DNA of 64,000 bases from Thermoplasmata archaeon (GTDB taxonomy: Archaea; Thermoplasmatota; Thermoplasmata; Lutacidiplasmatales; UBA184). The stretch spans positions 1 through 64,000 of the forward strand of contig JAKACD010000005.1 in assembly GCA_021821785.1 (NCBI GenBank). Direction: 5' to 3'. Position numbers and translations under genes: made by a program. Shown one piece after another: positions 47,223-56,675 of the stretch (the first letter of the stretch is position 1; each line of letters starts with the position of its first letter). The notes beneath the pieces are model-generated. The model worked only from the letters and a program-made list of their open reading frames with translations, made no database searches and was not told the origin of the DNA.

Positions 47223-48037
47223 TCACCTGCGGGCTCGACCTCGGCGCGGGGACGACGAAGGGGGTCCTCCTCGAGGACGGCCGCACCCTCCTGACGTCCG
47301 GCCTCGTCCCGACCCGTGGCAACCCGGTCGAGGCGGGGCGCACGGTCCTCGAACGGATGGTCGAGGACATCAACCTCCTTCCCGACGAGGTCGACTACCT
47401 CTGCACGACCGGGGGGGCGCGGTACACGTACCCCGACCGGCACCTCCAGGTGAGCGACATCACCGCCTCGGGCCGAGGCGCGGTCTTCCTCTTCCCGAAC
47501 ACCCGGCACGTGGTGGACATCGGCAACCAGTCGTCCCGCGCGATGTCGGTCACCGAGACCGGGCGGGTCGTTCGGTTCAAGATGAACGAGAAGTGCGCCG
47601 CGGGGGCGGGGCGCTTCGTGGACCGCTGCGCGAAGTACCTCCAGGTCCCGCTCGACGAGATGGCGCCGAAGGCGCTCACCGCCGCCCACCCGAAGACGAT
47701 CTCGAGCGTCTGCGCGGTGCTCGCCGAGACGGAGATCATCAACAACGTGGCCGAGGAGGTCCCGTTGCCGGACATCCTGATGGGGGTCTTCCTCTCCCTG
47801 GCCCAGCGCGCCTACATCCTGATGCGCAATGTCGGGATCCAGCCTGAGGTCTCGCTCGTGGGCGGCCTCGTGCAGAGCGAGGCGATGGTGCGGGCTCTCG
47901 AGCAGACCGCCCACGTTACGATCAACGCCGATCGTCGAGCGCAGCACGCCGCGGCGATCGGGGCGGCGATGCTCGGCTACGCCCGGCTCCAGAAGCTCGG
48001 CACCCGACCGACCCCGTTACCGGCGGCGGTGGCGTAG
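47219..48037 (+). CDS. benzoyl-CoA reductase activase ATPase subunit (BcrA/BcrD family), second
   Basis: CGLDLGAGTTKGVLLEDG, VVDIGNQSSRAMSV, NEKCAAGAGRFVDRCA; ATGA overlap. Confidence 0.9.
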   Translation: MITCGLDLGAGTTKGVLLEDGRTLLTSGLVPTRGNPVEAGRTVLERMVEDINLLPDEVDYLCTTGGARYTYPDRHLQVSDITASGRGAVFLFPNTRHVVDIGNQSSRAMSVTETGRVVRFKMNEKCAAGAGRFVDRCAKYLQVPLDEMAPKALTAAHPKTISSVCAVLAETEIINNVAEEVPLPDILMGVFLSLAQRAYILMRNVGIQPEVSLVGGLVQSEAMVRALEQTAHVTINADRRAQHAAAIGAAMLGYARLQKLGTRPTPLPAAVA

Positions 48038-48040
48038 CCG

Positions 48041-49276
48041 ATGGCGGCGTCACCGGCCCTGGAGTCCTCCGCGTCCCTCGACTCGCCGCCTTCCCTCGAG
48101 CTGAGCGACTCGTTCGAGGAGTTCCGCCGCGCGGCCTCGATCGATGCGATCACCCGACTCGCCCGAGAGGTGCTGCTCGACCCGACGTATCCGACCGTCC
48201 GGGCCTGGACCCGCGCGGGGCGGGGCGCCGTGGGCTGCTTCCCGGTCTACACTCCGCAGGAGCTCATCCACTCGATGGGCCTGCTTCCCGTCTCGCTGCA
48301 CGGCGGCGGCGAGAGCGTGGAGATCAGCCACGCCGACGCGCCGCTCGGCTCGTTCCTCTGCTCGATCAGCAAGTCGACGCTCGAGCTCGCCATGACGGGG
48401 CTCATGGCCCCGTTCCGGGCGTTCGTGTTCCCGTACATCTGCGACGTGAGCCGGAACCTCGAGGGGATCTTCTCCCGGGCGGTTCCGAACGCGACGACCC
48501 ACATGCTCCACCTTCCCCAGAACTTCCAGTCGAAGGCCTCCGTGCCGTTCCTCGTCGCCGAGTACCGCCGCCTGATCGCGAAGCTCGAGAAGGCGGGCGG
48601 CGAGCCGTACCGGCCCGAGCGCCTCGTGGAGTCGATCGAGCTGTTCAACCGGCAGCGGGCCGAGATCGCCCAGCTCACCGCGACCCAGCGCGCGGAGCCG
48701 GGGAAGCTCACGCTCACCGAGTCCTACCTTATCCGTCGGCTCGGCGGGCTCCTCCCCCGGGAGGTCCATCTCGAGCTGCTCGGGCGCGTCCGGAAGGAGC
48801 TCGGGGCGCGACCGAACCGGAGGAAGGACGCGATCCGGGTCCTGCTCGTCGGATCGTTCTGCGAGCAGCCGACCCTCGACCTCATCGACCTCATCGAGCA
48901 GGTCGGCTGTTACGTGGTCGACGATGAGCTGCTCCAGCTCCACCGCTGGTACGACCGTGTCGAGCCCTCCGGCGATCCGCTCGAGAACCTCGCGGCGACC
49001 TACGTGAGGAGCCCCGTCGATATCGGGGTCCGGGCCGCGCCGACCACCAAGGCCGCGGCGATACGACAACGCGTGGATGCGGCCGATGCCCAGGGCGTGA
49101 TCTTCCTCACGGCGAAGTTCTGCGAGCCGGCGCTCGAGGACGTGGTGCTGTACCGGAAGGCCCTCGACGAGCGGAAGATCCCGTACCTGCATCTCGAGTT
49201 CGAGGAGCGTTCGGCCGCGTACGAGCAGTCCCGCCTGCAGCTCGAGACGTTCGTCGAATCGATCCTGTTCGACTGA
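48041..49276 (+). CDS. bcrC: benzoyl-CoA reductase subunit C-like
   Basis: VGCFPVYTPQELIHSMGLLPVSLHGGGESVEISHADAPLGSFLCSISKSTLELA...FPYICDVSRNLEG. Confidence 0.88.
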   Translation: MAASPALESSASLDSPPSLELSDSFEEFRRAASIDAITRLAREVLLDPTYPTVRAWTRAGRGAVGCFPVYTPQELIHSMGLLPVSLHGGGESVEISHADAPLGSFLCSISKSTLELAMTGLMAPFRAFVFPYICDVSRNLEGIFSRAVPNATTHMLHLPQNFQSKASVPFLVAEYRRLIAKLEKAGGEPYRPERLVESIELFNRQRAEIAQLTATQRAEPGKLTLTESYLIRRLGGLLPREVHLELLGRVRKELGARPNRRKDAIRVLLVGSFCEQPTLDLIDLIEQVGCYVVDDELLQLHRWYDRVEPSGDPLENLAATYVRSPVDIGVRAAPTTKAAAIRQRVDAADAQGVIFLTAKFCEPALEDVVLYRKALDERKIPYLHLEFEERSAAYEQSRLQLETFVESILFD

Positions 49277-49290
49277 GGAGGTCGATCGAG

Positions 49291-50058
49291 GTGGCCCCGG
49301 GAACGGTGACCGTCGCGCGAGAGGGCCCGCGCGCGAGCGTGACGTGGGACCGGCCGCCCCTCAATGTCTTCGACATCCCCCTTCTCACGGAGCTCGCGGC
49401 GGCGCTCCGCAGCGAGCCGGTCCGCTCGGCGCACGTCGTGGTCGTCGGCGGGGCCCGCCATCGGTGGAGCGCGGGCTTCTCCGTCGAGGACCACATGGCC
49501 GACCGGGTCCATCCGATGTTCGCCGCGTTCCGCGATGTGCTGACCGCGTTCTCGGAGCTCCCGCCCCCCATCGTGGCCCGGGTCGAGGGTCCGTGCCTCG
49601 GAGGCGGGCTCGAGATGCTGCTCGCCTGCGACCTCGCGATCGCCGGGGCGTCCGCGACCTTCGGGCAGCCCGAGATCCGTCTCGGCGTCTTCCCTCCCTT
49701 CGCGGCCGCGGTGATGGAGTCGGCCGTGGGGCCCCAGCGGGCCGCGGAGCTCCTCCTCCTCGGGGAGACGCTGGGTGCGGAGCGGGCGGCGGCGATCGGG
49801 CTCGTCTCCCGGGTCGTGCCCGAGGAGGCGCTCGAGGCCGAGGTGGATCGGACCGCGACCCGCCTTTGCGGGCTCCGGCGCGAGGCGCTCGTTCTCCTCA
49901 AGAGCGCGATGCGACGGGAGGGTTCTTCCGTCGCGAGCCGTCTCGCCCGGGCCGAGAAGATCTACCTCGAGGAGCTGATGCGCCTACCGTCCGCCGAAGA
50001 GGGACTCCGGGCCTTTCTCGAGAAGCGCGAGCCGGTCTGGCCGGCCGGGGGACCGTGA
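49291..50058 (+). CDS. dch: cyclohexa-1,5-dienecarbonyl-CoA hydratase-like
   Basis: PPLNVFDIPLLTEL...SAGFSVEDHMADRVHPMF...GPCLGGGLEMLLACDLAIAGASATFGQPEIRLGVFPPFAA. Confidence 0.87.
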   Translation: MAPGTVTVAREGPRASVTWDRPPLNVFDIPLLTELAAALRSEPVRSAHVVVVGGARHRWSAGFSVEDHMADRVHPMFAAFRDVLTAFSELPPPIVARVEGPCLGGGLEMLLACDLAIAGASATFGQPEIRLGVFPPFAAAVMESAVGPQRAAELLLLGETLGAERAAAIGLVSRVVPEEALEAEVDRTATRLCGLRREALVLLKSAMRREGSSVASRLARAEKIYLEELMRLPSAEEGLRAFLEKREPVWPAGGP

Positions 50059-51089
50059 GCGCGACGATGCGGGCCGCGGTCCTTCCGGCGCTCGGCGAGA
50101 AGCTCCGTCTCGCGGAGATCCCGAAGCCGGAGCCTGGCCCGGGCGAGGCCCGCGTGGCCGTGATCGCCTGCGGGTTCTGTCACACCGACCTCCACTACCT
50201 CGACCATGGGGTCGCGACGGCCAAGGCCCCTCCTATCGTCCTGGGCCACGAGATCTCCGGACGGGTCGACGCCCTCGGTCCCGCGGCCGAGGGGGTCGCG
50301 ATCGGGGACCGGGTCCTGGTCCCCGCAGTGCTTCCGTGCGGGTCCTGCGAGTACTGCCGGACCGGGCGCGAGAACATCTGCCCGAAGATGCGGATGGTCG
50401 GGAACCACATCGATGGCGGCTTCGCGGAGTTCGTCGTGGTGCCCGCGAAGGACCTCATTCGCCTCCCCTCGGAGATCGACCCGGTCACGGGCTGCGTCAT
50501 CTCCGACGCGCTCACGACGCCGTACCACGCGGTGGTGAATCGAGCGCAGGTCCGCGCGGGCGAGCGGGTGGTGGTCGTGGGATGCGGGGGGGTCGGGATC
50601 AACGCGGTCCAGTTCGCCCGGGTGGCGGGAGCGGAGGTCATCGCGGTCGACCTCAACGACCGCAAGCTCGAGGTGGCCCGCACCCTCGGGGCCACGGAGA
50701 CGGTCAACCCGACCCGCGTCGACGACGTCGGGAAGGCGGTCCGTAAGCTCTGGGTCGACGGGGCCGACGCGACGATCGAGGCGGTCGGCAGCCCCACGAC
50801 GATCGCCACCGCCTTCTCGACCTTGCGCCGGGGGGGGCGTCTCTGCCTCCTCGGGTACAGCAGTGCGCCCGCGGTCCTGCCGGCCCCCCGCGTGATGTTC
50901 CTCGAGTACTCCGTCATCGGGTCGCTGGGCTGCCGCCCCGGCGACTATCCCCGGGTCGTCGAGCTCGTTCGGCAGGGTCGCGTCCGTCTCGACCCGGTCG
51001 TGACCGGGCGCGTTCCGCTCGAGGAGATCGAATCGGCGGCCGCCCTCCTTCGCAAGGGAGAGGGCTTCCGTACCGTAGTCCAACCATAG
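50055..51089 (+). CDS. had: 6-hydroxycyclohex-1-ene-1-carbonyl-CoA dehydrogenase-like (zinc MDR)
   Basis: Zinc MDR: CGFCHTDLHYLDHG, LGHEISG, PCGSCEYCRTGRENIC; GTGA overlap with dch; cluster context. Confidence 0.85.
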   Translation: MSATMRAAVLPALGEKLRLAEIPKPEPGPGEARVAVIACGFCHTDLHYLDHGVATAKAPPIVLGHEISGRVDALGPAAEGVAIGDRVLVPAVLPCGSCEYCRTGRENICPKMRMVGNHIDGGFAEFVVVPAKDLIRLPSEIDPVTGCVISDALTTPYHAVVNRAQVRAGERVVVVGCGGVGINAVQFARVAGAEVIAVDLNDRKLEVARTLGATETVNPTRVDDVGKAVRKLWVDGADATIEAVGSPTTIATAFSTLRRGGRLCLLGYSSAPAVLPAPRVMFLEYSVIGSLGCRPGDYPRVVELVRQGRVRLDPVVTGRVPLEEIESAAALLRKGEGFRTVVQP

Positions 51090-51159
51090 CGGGATCCCGA
51101 CGCGGACCCGCTCCGGAGCGGAACCCGCGGGCGAGGCTCGAACGCTCGCCGAGGCCCCC

Positions 51160-52038
51160 TCACGGGGTCGCGGGGGTCGCTTCCAGGATCGATCGCGTGA
51201 GCGTCAGCACGGCCGACTCGACCTCGAGGGGGTAGTGCCAGCGGTTCGCCTTCGCCACCTCCTGGGCGAGGTCGGAGTAGAGCCGCCCCGTCTCGTCGAG
51301 CCCCCTCTGGAGGTCGTGAAGCTCGTACCGGCAGAAAGTGGAAGGGAACCGGGCGAGCGCGGGGGGTTCGGCCCACCGCTCGAGGAACCGACCCGCGTGC
51401 CAGGTGTCCACGTCCTCGCCCTTCTGCGCGGCGGCGTGCCAGCCGATCATCTCGACCAGGAGTCGCTTGAGATAGCCATCGATGGCCTGCTTGGCCGTCC
51501 AGAGCTCGCCGCGCCGCAGCTTCTTCGCCGCCCACGGCACGTGATACCAGAAGTCGGCGACCGAGGCCTGGAACTTCGCTTCGCTCGGCCGGAGAAGGGG
51601 TGCGACCGCCACCGGCGGGACCGGATGGGGGTCGCCCGGGAACCGATGATCCTTGTCGACGAGGACCCGGTACCCCCGCCCGAGGACGGCGAGGCCCTCG
51701 GGGCTCTCCCCGATCTGCCGGGTCGCCTCCGCCGGAAAGACCGCGAAATCGACGTCCCGGCCCTCCGCGTAGAGGACCCGTCGCTCCCGGCCCCCCAGGA
51801 CCGCGGTCGGCTCGACTATCGTGAGGACCACCGAACCGAACTGGCGGATCCAGTCGGTCGAGCCAATGAGCCGCTCGGGCGCGGTGTGAAAGATCACGAT
51901 ATCGAGGTCGGACCACTCGTCCGCGGGTACGACCGTGCGCGCCTGCGAGCCCACGATCAGGGCCGCCCGGACGGCGGGTTCTTCGGCGGCCCATGCCCGG
52001 AACCGCTCCACGAGCGGGCCGACCCAGGCCGGCGGCAT
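51160..52038 (-). CDS. nucleotidyltransferase, aminoglycoside 6-adenylyltransferase-like
   Basis: RAALIVGSQARTVVPADEWSDLDIVIF...FWYHVPWAAKKLRRGELWTAKQAIDGYLKRLLVEMI. Confidence 0.83.
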   Translation of the reverse strand: MPPAWVGPLVERFRAWAAEEPAVRAALIVGSQARTVVPADEWSDLDIVIFHTAPERLIGSTDWIRQFGSVVLTIVEPTAVLGGRERRVLYAEGRDVDFAVFPAEATRQIGESPEGLAVLGRGYRVLVDKDHRFPGDPHPVPPVAVAPLLRPSEAKFQASVADFWYHVPWAAKKLRRGELWTAKQAIDGYLKRLLVEMIGWHAAAQKGEDVDTWHAGRFLERWAEPPALARFPSTFCRYELHDLQRGLDETGRLYSDLAQEVAKANRWHYPLEVESAVLTLTRSILEATPATP

Positions 52039-52189
52039 CGCCCGCGGAACCTGGGCGCAGATATACGCAGCACCCTTCCGCGGCCGGATTCGCCCCCCGG
52101 CACGACGTCGTCCGGCCTCCGAGAAGCGGGAGCGCGGCGTCCCGGGGGCGGTCGAGGCTATCTAATCCGTCCCGCCTACGCGGGGGATC

Positions 52190-52669
52190 ATGATCCGACT
52201 CGTTCCGATGGACGAGAACGATTTCGCCCGCTATCTGGCCCGCGCGATACCTCGCCGGGCCGAACGATACGTTGCCCGGGGGGTCTGGAAGGAGGAGCGC
52301 GCCCTGGAGACGAGCCGTCAGCTCTACGCCCAACTCCTCCCCCAGGGCGCCTCGACCCCGCACCAGCACTTCGTGCGGATCGTGGAAAGCGCTACCGAGA
52401 CGAGCGTGGGCGAGGCCTGGTACCACACCGAGGAGGTGGGCGGGGTGGTCCAGTTTTGGATCGAATGGATCACCATCGAGCCCGAGCATCGTCGGAAAGG
52501 GTACGCCTCGGCCGCCCTAGATCTCCTCGAACAGGAAGCGCGGCGGCTCGGCGCCACGCGGACCGGGCTCGACGTCTGGTCCGACAACCCCGGGGCGTTC
52601 GAGCTCTATCGAAAGCAGGGCTACCGGACGATCCGCCAGAGCCTGGTCAAGCCGCTCGACGACAAGTGA
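52190..52669 (+). CDS. GNAT acetyltransferase
   Basis: FWIEWITIEPEHRRKGYASAALDLLEQEARRLGATRTGLDVWSDNPGAFELYRKQGYR. Confidence 0.92.
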   Translation: MIRLVPMDENDFARYLARAIPRRAERYVARGVWKEERALETSRQLYAQLLPQGASTPHQHFVRIVESATETSVGEAWYHTEEVGGVVQFWIEWITIEPEHRRKGYASAALDLLEQEARRLGATRTGLDVWSDNPGAFELYRKQGYRTIRQSLVKPLDDK

Positions 52670-52681
52670 GAGCCGCTTCGC

Positions 52682-53113
52682 CTACGCTTCCGAGAGGCAC
52701 TTGTAGAGGTGGCCGGCGACCCCCCAGCTCTTCCCCATCGCCCGCCCCTCCAGCTCGGCGAGGAGGTAGGTCTCCGTCCACGGGCGGAGCCGCGCGTGGG
52801 CCGACCAGAGCGTGATCCCGCACGTGACGATCCGGCGAGCCGGGTGGGCGCTCGGGTCCTTGATCGAGATCCCGTCCATCGTGAAGAACATCTTCTCGCC
52901 CTCGTGGGTGGTGAGGATCCCGCGCAAGGTCGGAGTGAACCCTCCGTCCGGCCGCTGGCGGGCCAGGTTCGTGGCGTGCACGGTACCGCGGAGGCCATCG
53001 GCCTCCAAGTTCCCTGTCAACAGGCCGTACACTTGTCCCCCCTCGGCGTAGGGGAACTCCTCGTCGACCTCGGTATAGGTCAGTTCCAGGCGTCCCGTCT
53101 TCTCGAGCTTCAT
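52682..53113 (-). CDS. DUF3237-like protein
   Basis: LELTYTEVDEEFPYAEGGQVYGLLTGNLEADGLRGTVHATNLARQRPDGGFTPTLRGILTTHEG. Confidence 0.6.
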   Translation of the reverse strand: MKLEKTGRLELTYTEVDEEFPYAEGGQVYGLLTGNLEADGLRGTVHATNLARQRPDGGFTPTLRGILTTHEGEKMFFTMDGISIKDPSAHPARRIVTCGITLWSAHARLRPWTETYLLAELEGRAMGKSWGVAGHLYKCLSEA

Positions 53114-53256
53114 GGCGACCCGCTTCGGCGCCAGGCGAAGCCGGGTTGTCAACCCATCGGTCGGCGCGGATTTCTGCCCTCTCGACGGGCATGCTTCTGC
53201 TGAGACCCCGCTCCATCGGGAGCCGCGGGCCTCGGTCCCTCGACCGAACTGTTTAA

Positions 53257-54192
53257 ATGGCTCATCCAGCGCTGATTACGGCAATGTCCGCTACGCCGAC
53301 TCCGGCTCCGAGTGCGTCCGCGAATCCCCCCCCGCCGGCCCAGGTAGGGTCGCTTCCCCCTCTTCGCCGGCCGAACCGGAAGCCGATCTACATCGGGATC
53401 GCGGTGGCCGTCGTGGTGATCCTGCTCCTGTTGGTGTTCGTGCTCCCGGGCAACGGTGGCTCGGGAGGGAGCGCGGGGGCCATACCGTACTCCAAAGCGG
53501 CGCCCGCCGCGGCGAACGCGATCTCGAACTATCAGGGTACGAGCTGGGCCCTCTTCGTCGCGGTCGGTCTCACCAGTCCCACCGCCGTTTCTGTCCCGTT
53601 GAACACCTCCACCACGAGCAGCTCCAACTGCACGGTGACCCCGGCTCCTGGGGTATCGGGGAATCTTTCGTTCTCGGCCTATACGGGGAACCAGAGCGCG
53701 GGCGTCGCCTCGCTGTGGGAGTTCCTGTTCCGCGACGCCGGGGGAGCGATCGCGATCGTGACCGTGACGAACGGGGCGTCGACCGTCTTCGGCACACTCA
53801 CGGGTTCCTGCGCGGCGTTCTTCGGCCTCCTCCAGCCCGTCCCGGCCAACGTCATCGACAGCACTCAGGCGGCGGCCGCGGTAGAGCCCGATGCCGCGAG
53901 CTTCCTCGCCCAGCATCCGAACGCCTCGTCCGGGTTTGGTCTCATCGGGGGCATCTCGTTCCTCGGCAAAACGATCGGGGCGGAATGGACCGTGGCCTAC
54001 TCGACCTGCCCGGTGGCCGTAGCCAATTCCACGGCGACCGGCGCGGAGTTCAATGCCACTGTCAACGCCACCACCGGTCAGGTGATCTACTCGCAGAACC
54101 AGACCTCCGTGACCTGCGGATCGAGCGGGACCCTGATCCTGGCCCACGCCGCCGGACCGGCCCGGCTCAACCTGCTGCTCGCACGACCGTAG
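53257..54192 (+). CDS. single-TM anchored extracellular protein
   Basis: KPIYIGIAVAVVVILLLLVFVLPGNGG TM followed by a Ser/Thr/Ala-rich ectodomain. Confidence 0.65.
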   Translation: MAHPALITAMSATPTPAPSASANPPPPAQVGSLPPLRRPNRKPIYIGIAVAVVVILLLLVFVLPGNGGSGGSAGAIPYSKAAPAAANAISNYQGTSWALFVAVGLTSPTAVSVPLNTSTTSSSNCTVTPAPGVSGNLSFSAYTGNQSAGVASLWEFLFRDAGGAIAIVTVTNGASTVFGTLTGSCAAFFGLLQPVPANVIDSTQAAAAVEPDAASFLAQHPNASSGFGLIGGISFLGKTIGAEWTVAYSTCPVAVANSTATGAEFNATVNATTGQVIYSQNQTSVTCGSSGTLILAHAAGPARLNLLLARP

Positions 54193-54271
54193 CCCGCTTC
54201 GGCAGGCCGTTCGGCCGCTTCGGCGCGAAGCGGCCGACGACCATTTTGACCTCGGGGGTTATCCCGGGGTC

Positions 54272-54661
54272 ATGAGCGAGGTCATTGCAGGTCTCCACTC
54301 CGTGACCCTCCACATCCGGGACGTCACGGCCGCGAGCTCGTTCTACCGAGAGGTACTCGGGCTCCGGGAGCTCCTCGTCGACTCGCGGCAAGGTCGCGCC
54401 GTCTACGCGATCCCCGGTACTTCCACGCTCCTCACTATGCACGTTCAGCGGCCGGGCGAAGGCGGGCGGGAGCCCGGTACGGTCTCGGGGCTCGTGTTCC
54501 ATCACCCGGACCCGGCGGCCGCCTGCGCCGAGATCCGGCGGCGGGGAGGAACGATCACGATGGAGCCGGTCGAGTTCGAGACGTCGATCGGTAAGTTCGT
54601 CCGGGCCGTCATCGCCGACCCGGACGGGAACGAGTTCATCATCTCGAACCGCACCGATTGA
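54272..54661 (+). CDS. VOC/glyoxalase family protein
   Basis: GLHSVTLHIRDVTAASSFYREVLGLRELL...IADPDGNEFIIS. Confidence 0.9.
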   Translation: MSEVIAGLHSVTLHIRDVTAASSFYREVLGLRELLVDSRQGRAVYAIPGTSTLLTMHVQRPGEGGREPGTVSGLVFHHPDPAAACAEIRRRGGTITMEPVEFETSIGKFVRAVIADPDGNEFIISNRTD

Positions 54662-54680
54662 TGGGCGGACGGGCGCGCGA

Positions 54681-54911
54681 CTACGATCGGCGCAGGGACC
54701 GTCTTCGTCGGTGGAGGCCCACGATCAGCAGGGTGACGCCGGCGACCCCGAAGCCCGTCTCCTCCGCGAGGCCGAGCACCAAGAGGCTGGACCAGGAACC
54801 GAAGAGGACGGCGAACAGAATCCCCGCGAGGAGGCAGGCCGCCCCGACGGTGATGTACAGCTCCCACGGGGCCGTGGGCCGGCGGCCGCCGAGAAGCCCG
54901 TACCGTATCAT
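54681..54911 (-). CDS. small two-TM membrane protein
   Basis: ELYITVGAACLLAGILFAVLFGSWSSLLVLGLAEETGFGVAGVTLLIVGL. Confidence 0.5.
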   Translation of the reverse strand: MIRYGLLGGRRPTAPWELYITVGAACLLAGILFAVLFGSWSSLLVLGLAEETGFGVAGVTLLIVGLHRRRRSLRRS

Positions 54912-55003
54912 CCGACCCTAGAAGGGGCCCTCTCCGTAATCAAGGATGCCGCGGCCACGGGCCGGGCCTTCGAGGAGAGGGAGTGACCGCGGGCCCCCGC
55001 CGC

Positions 55004-55831
55004 TCAGCGGGCCGGAGGGGTCGGCGGAGGAGCCTGGATCGGCAGGGGATTCCCGCAGGTATCGCAGAAGCGGGCCCCAAACCGATTGGGGACCCCGCAG
55101 CTCGGACACGCGCGTCCGAGCGGCTGGGACCGGAGCAGGAGGAGGGTGGTCCCGAGGGTGGCCACCGCACCGAGATCGAGGAACCAGCCGATGTCCGGGT
55201 ACCAGCTCAGGTTCGTCTGGACGCACGTGCCCTGCTGGCAGCCGACCCCACTCGCGTAGCCGAAGAAACTGTTGCACGGGGTCGACGAGGCGTTGTAGCC
55301 CGTGCACTGTCCGAGATCGTTGAGCGCCGGGCCCTGGAGGACCGGCAACGATACCGCTCCCGCGGCCGCGACCGCGAGCGCGAGGATCACGAGTAGAACG
55401 AACGCCCGCTGGCTTCGACGCGCCCGCATCCTTCCCCCGAAACCCGAGAGGAACACCGCGATACCGGTGACCGAGAGGACGGCGAGCGCGACCGTGGCAC
55501 CGAGCAGCCAGAGGTAGAGCTCCGACAGCACCTCCGAGCCGCTGCCGGTCGAGTACGGGTACCCGACGTTGCCGCAAGCCGTGAAATGGCCCGTGTAGTA
55601 GGTGATGCAGGAGGAGGTGTACCCGGCCGGTCCCGGAGTGAAGTACACGACGTAGGTGGTGCTGATGTTCGGTTGCGAGATCGTTCCGCCCTGCGCGTAC
55701 CACGGGGTGACGGCCGAGAACGCCGCGAGGACCGCCGCGGCCACCACCAGACCGAGGATGGCGTAGAGCCGCCGGGGGACCGGCGCCGCCCCCTCCTCCT
55801 TGGCGATCTCGATGTACGCCTTGTACGACAT
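55004..55831 (-). CDS. four-TM membrane protein with C-terminal zinc ribbon
   Basis: TM segments plus CPSCGVPNRFGARFCDTCGNPL. Confidence 0.75.
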   Translation of the reverse strand: MSYKAYIEIAKEEGAAPVPRRLYAILGLVVAAAVLAAFSAVTPWYAQGGTISQPNISTTYVVYFTPGPAGYTSSCITYYTGHFTACGNVGYPYSTGSGSEVLSELYLWLLGATVALAVLSVTGIAVFLSGFGGRMRARRSQRAFVLLVILALAVAAAGAVSLPVLQGPALNDLGQCTGYNASSTPCNSFFGYASGVGCQQGTCVQTNLSWYPDIGWFLDLGAVATLGTTLLLLRSQPLGRACPSCGVPNRFGARFCDTCGNPLPIQAPPPTPPAR

Positions 55832-56068
55832 GGGCCGGTCCGTAACAACTGCTCCTCGTCAGCGAATCGCGCCGCTTAAGCCCCTCGGCCGCGGACGCGG
55901 ACCCCGCGGCGGGTCGTCGGTTCCGTGGGGAAGGGGTGGGTTCCCGTGGCCTCGCCTCGTTGCCAAGGCCGCTCAAGTGGCAAACGTGGGGCCGCTTCCA
56001 TCGCTATAGATAACAATGCTAAAAGTCTAGGCGGGTATTGGTGTACGTACCCAAGGCCCGAGCCGCTC

Positions 56069-56640
56069 ATGCGCGGCTACGCACCTACTCCTGTCGTCGG
56101 CCTGGTCGTCGCCGGGGCGCTGCTCATCCTCCGTGAAGGGGCGTTCGAGGTCGCGGCATCCGATGCGGTAGTACAGGTCGGGCTACCCGTACCCGGCGCT
56201 TTCGCGGTGGTTCCCGCGCTGACGATCTTTCTCGGCATCGTATTGCTCTTCGCAGCGTGGAGCTACACGGCGGTGCCTTCGTGGGGGTGGGAGTGCTCTT
56301 CCTCATCCTCGGGGGCCTGAGCTTCCTTCTGGGGGGCGGCTTCCTCGTGGGCGGGGTTCTGATCCTCATCGGCGGTGGGCTGGCCTGCTTCGCCGAATCG
56401 GTCGACCCTTCTCTGGGAGTTCAGCTTCTTCGCGGTGATCTCGCTGGCCGTGGTCCTTCCGGGGGTCGCGAGGATGGGCCGGACCTACGAGCTTTGGCTC
56501 ACCGACCACCGCTCGGTACCCCGTGCGGTTCCCCGGGTCGGCGTGACGACTGCCTCGTCGCTCCCGAGCCCGGCGGCTCGGGAAACGCCCCTGGGGAGCG
56601 CGGCGCCCGCCCCCCCCATCGGCGAACGGCTTATCCCCGC
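56069..56640 (+). pseudogene. multi-TM membrane protein with two apparently compensating frameshifts
   Basis: MRGYAPTPVVGLVVAGALLIL..FLGIVLLFAAWSYTAV (frame 2), then VGVGVLFLILGGLSFLLGGGFLVGGVLILIGGG (frame 1), then LLWEFSFFAVISLAVVLPGVARMGRTYELW (frame 2). Confidence 0.45.
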
Positions 56641-56675
56641 GCTCGATAGGAACCCGACCGAAGGGAGTCGTTGGG

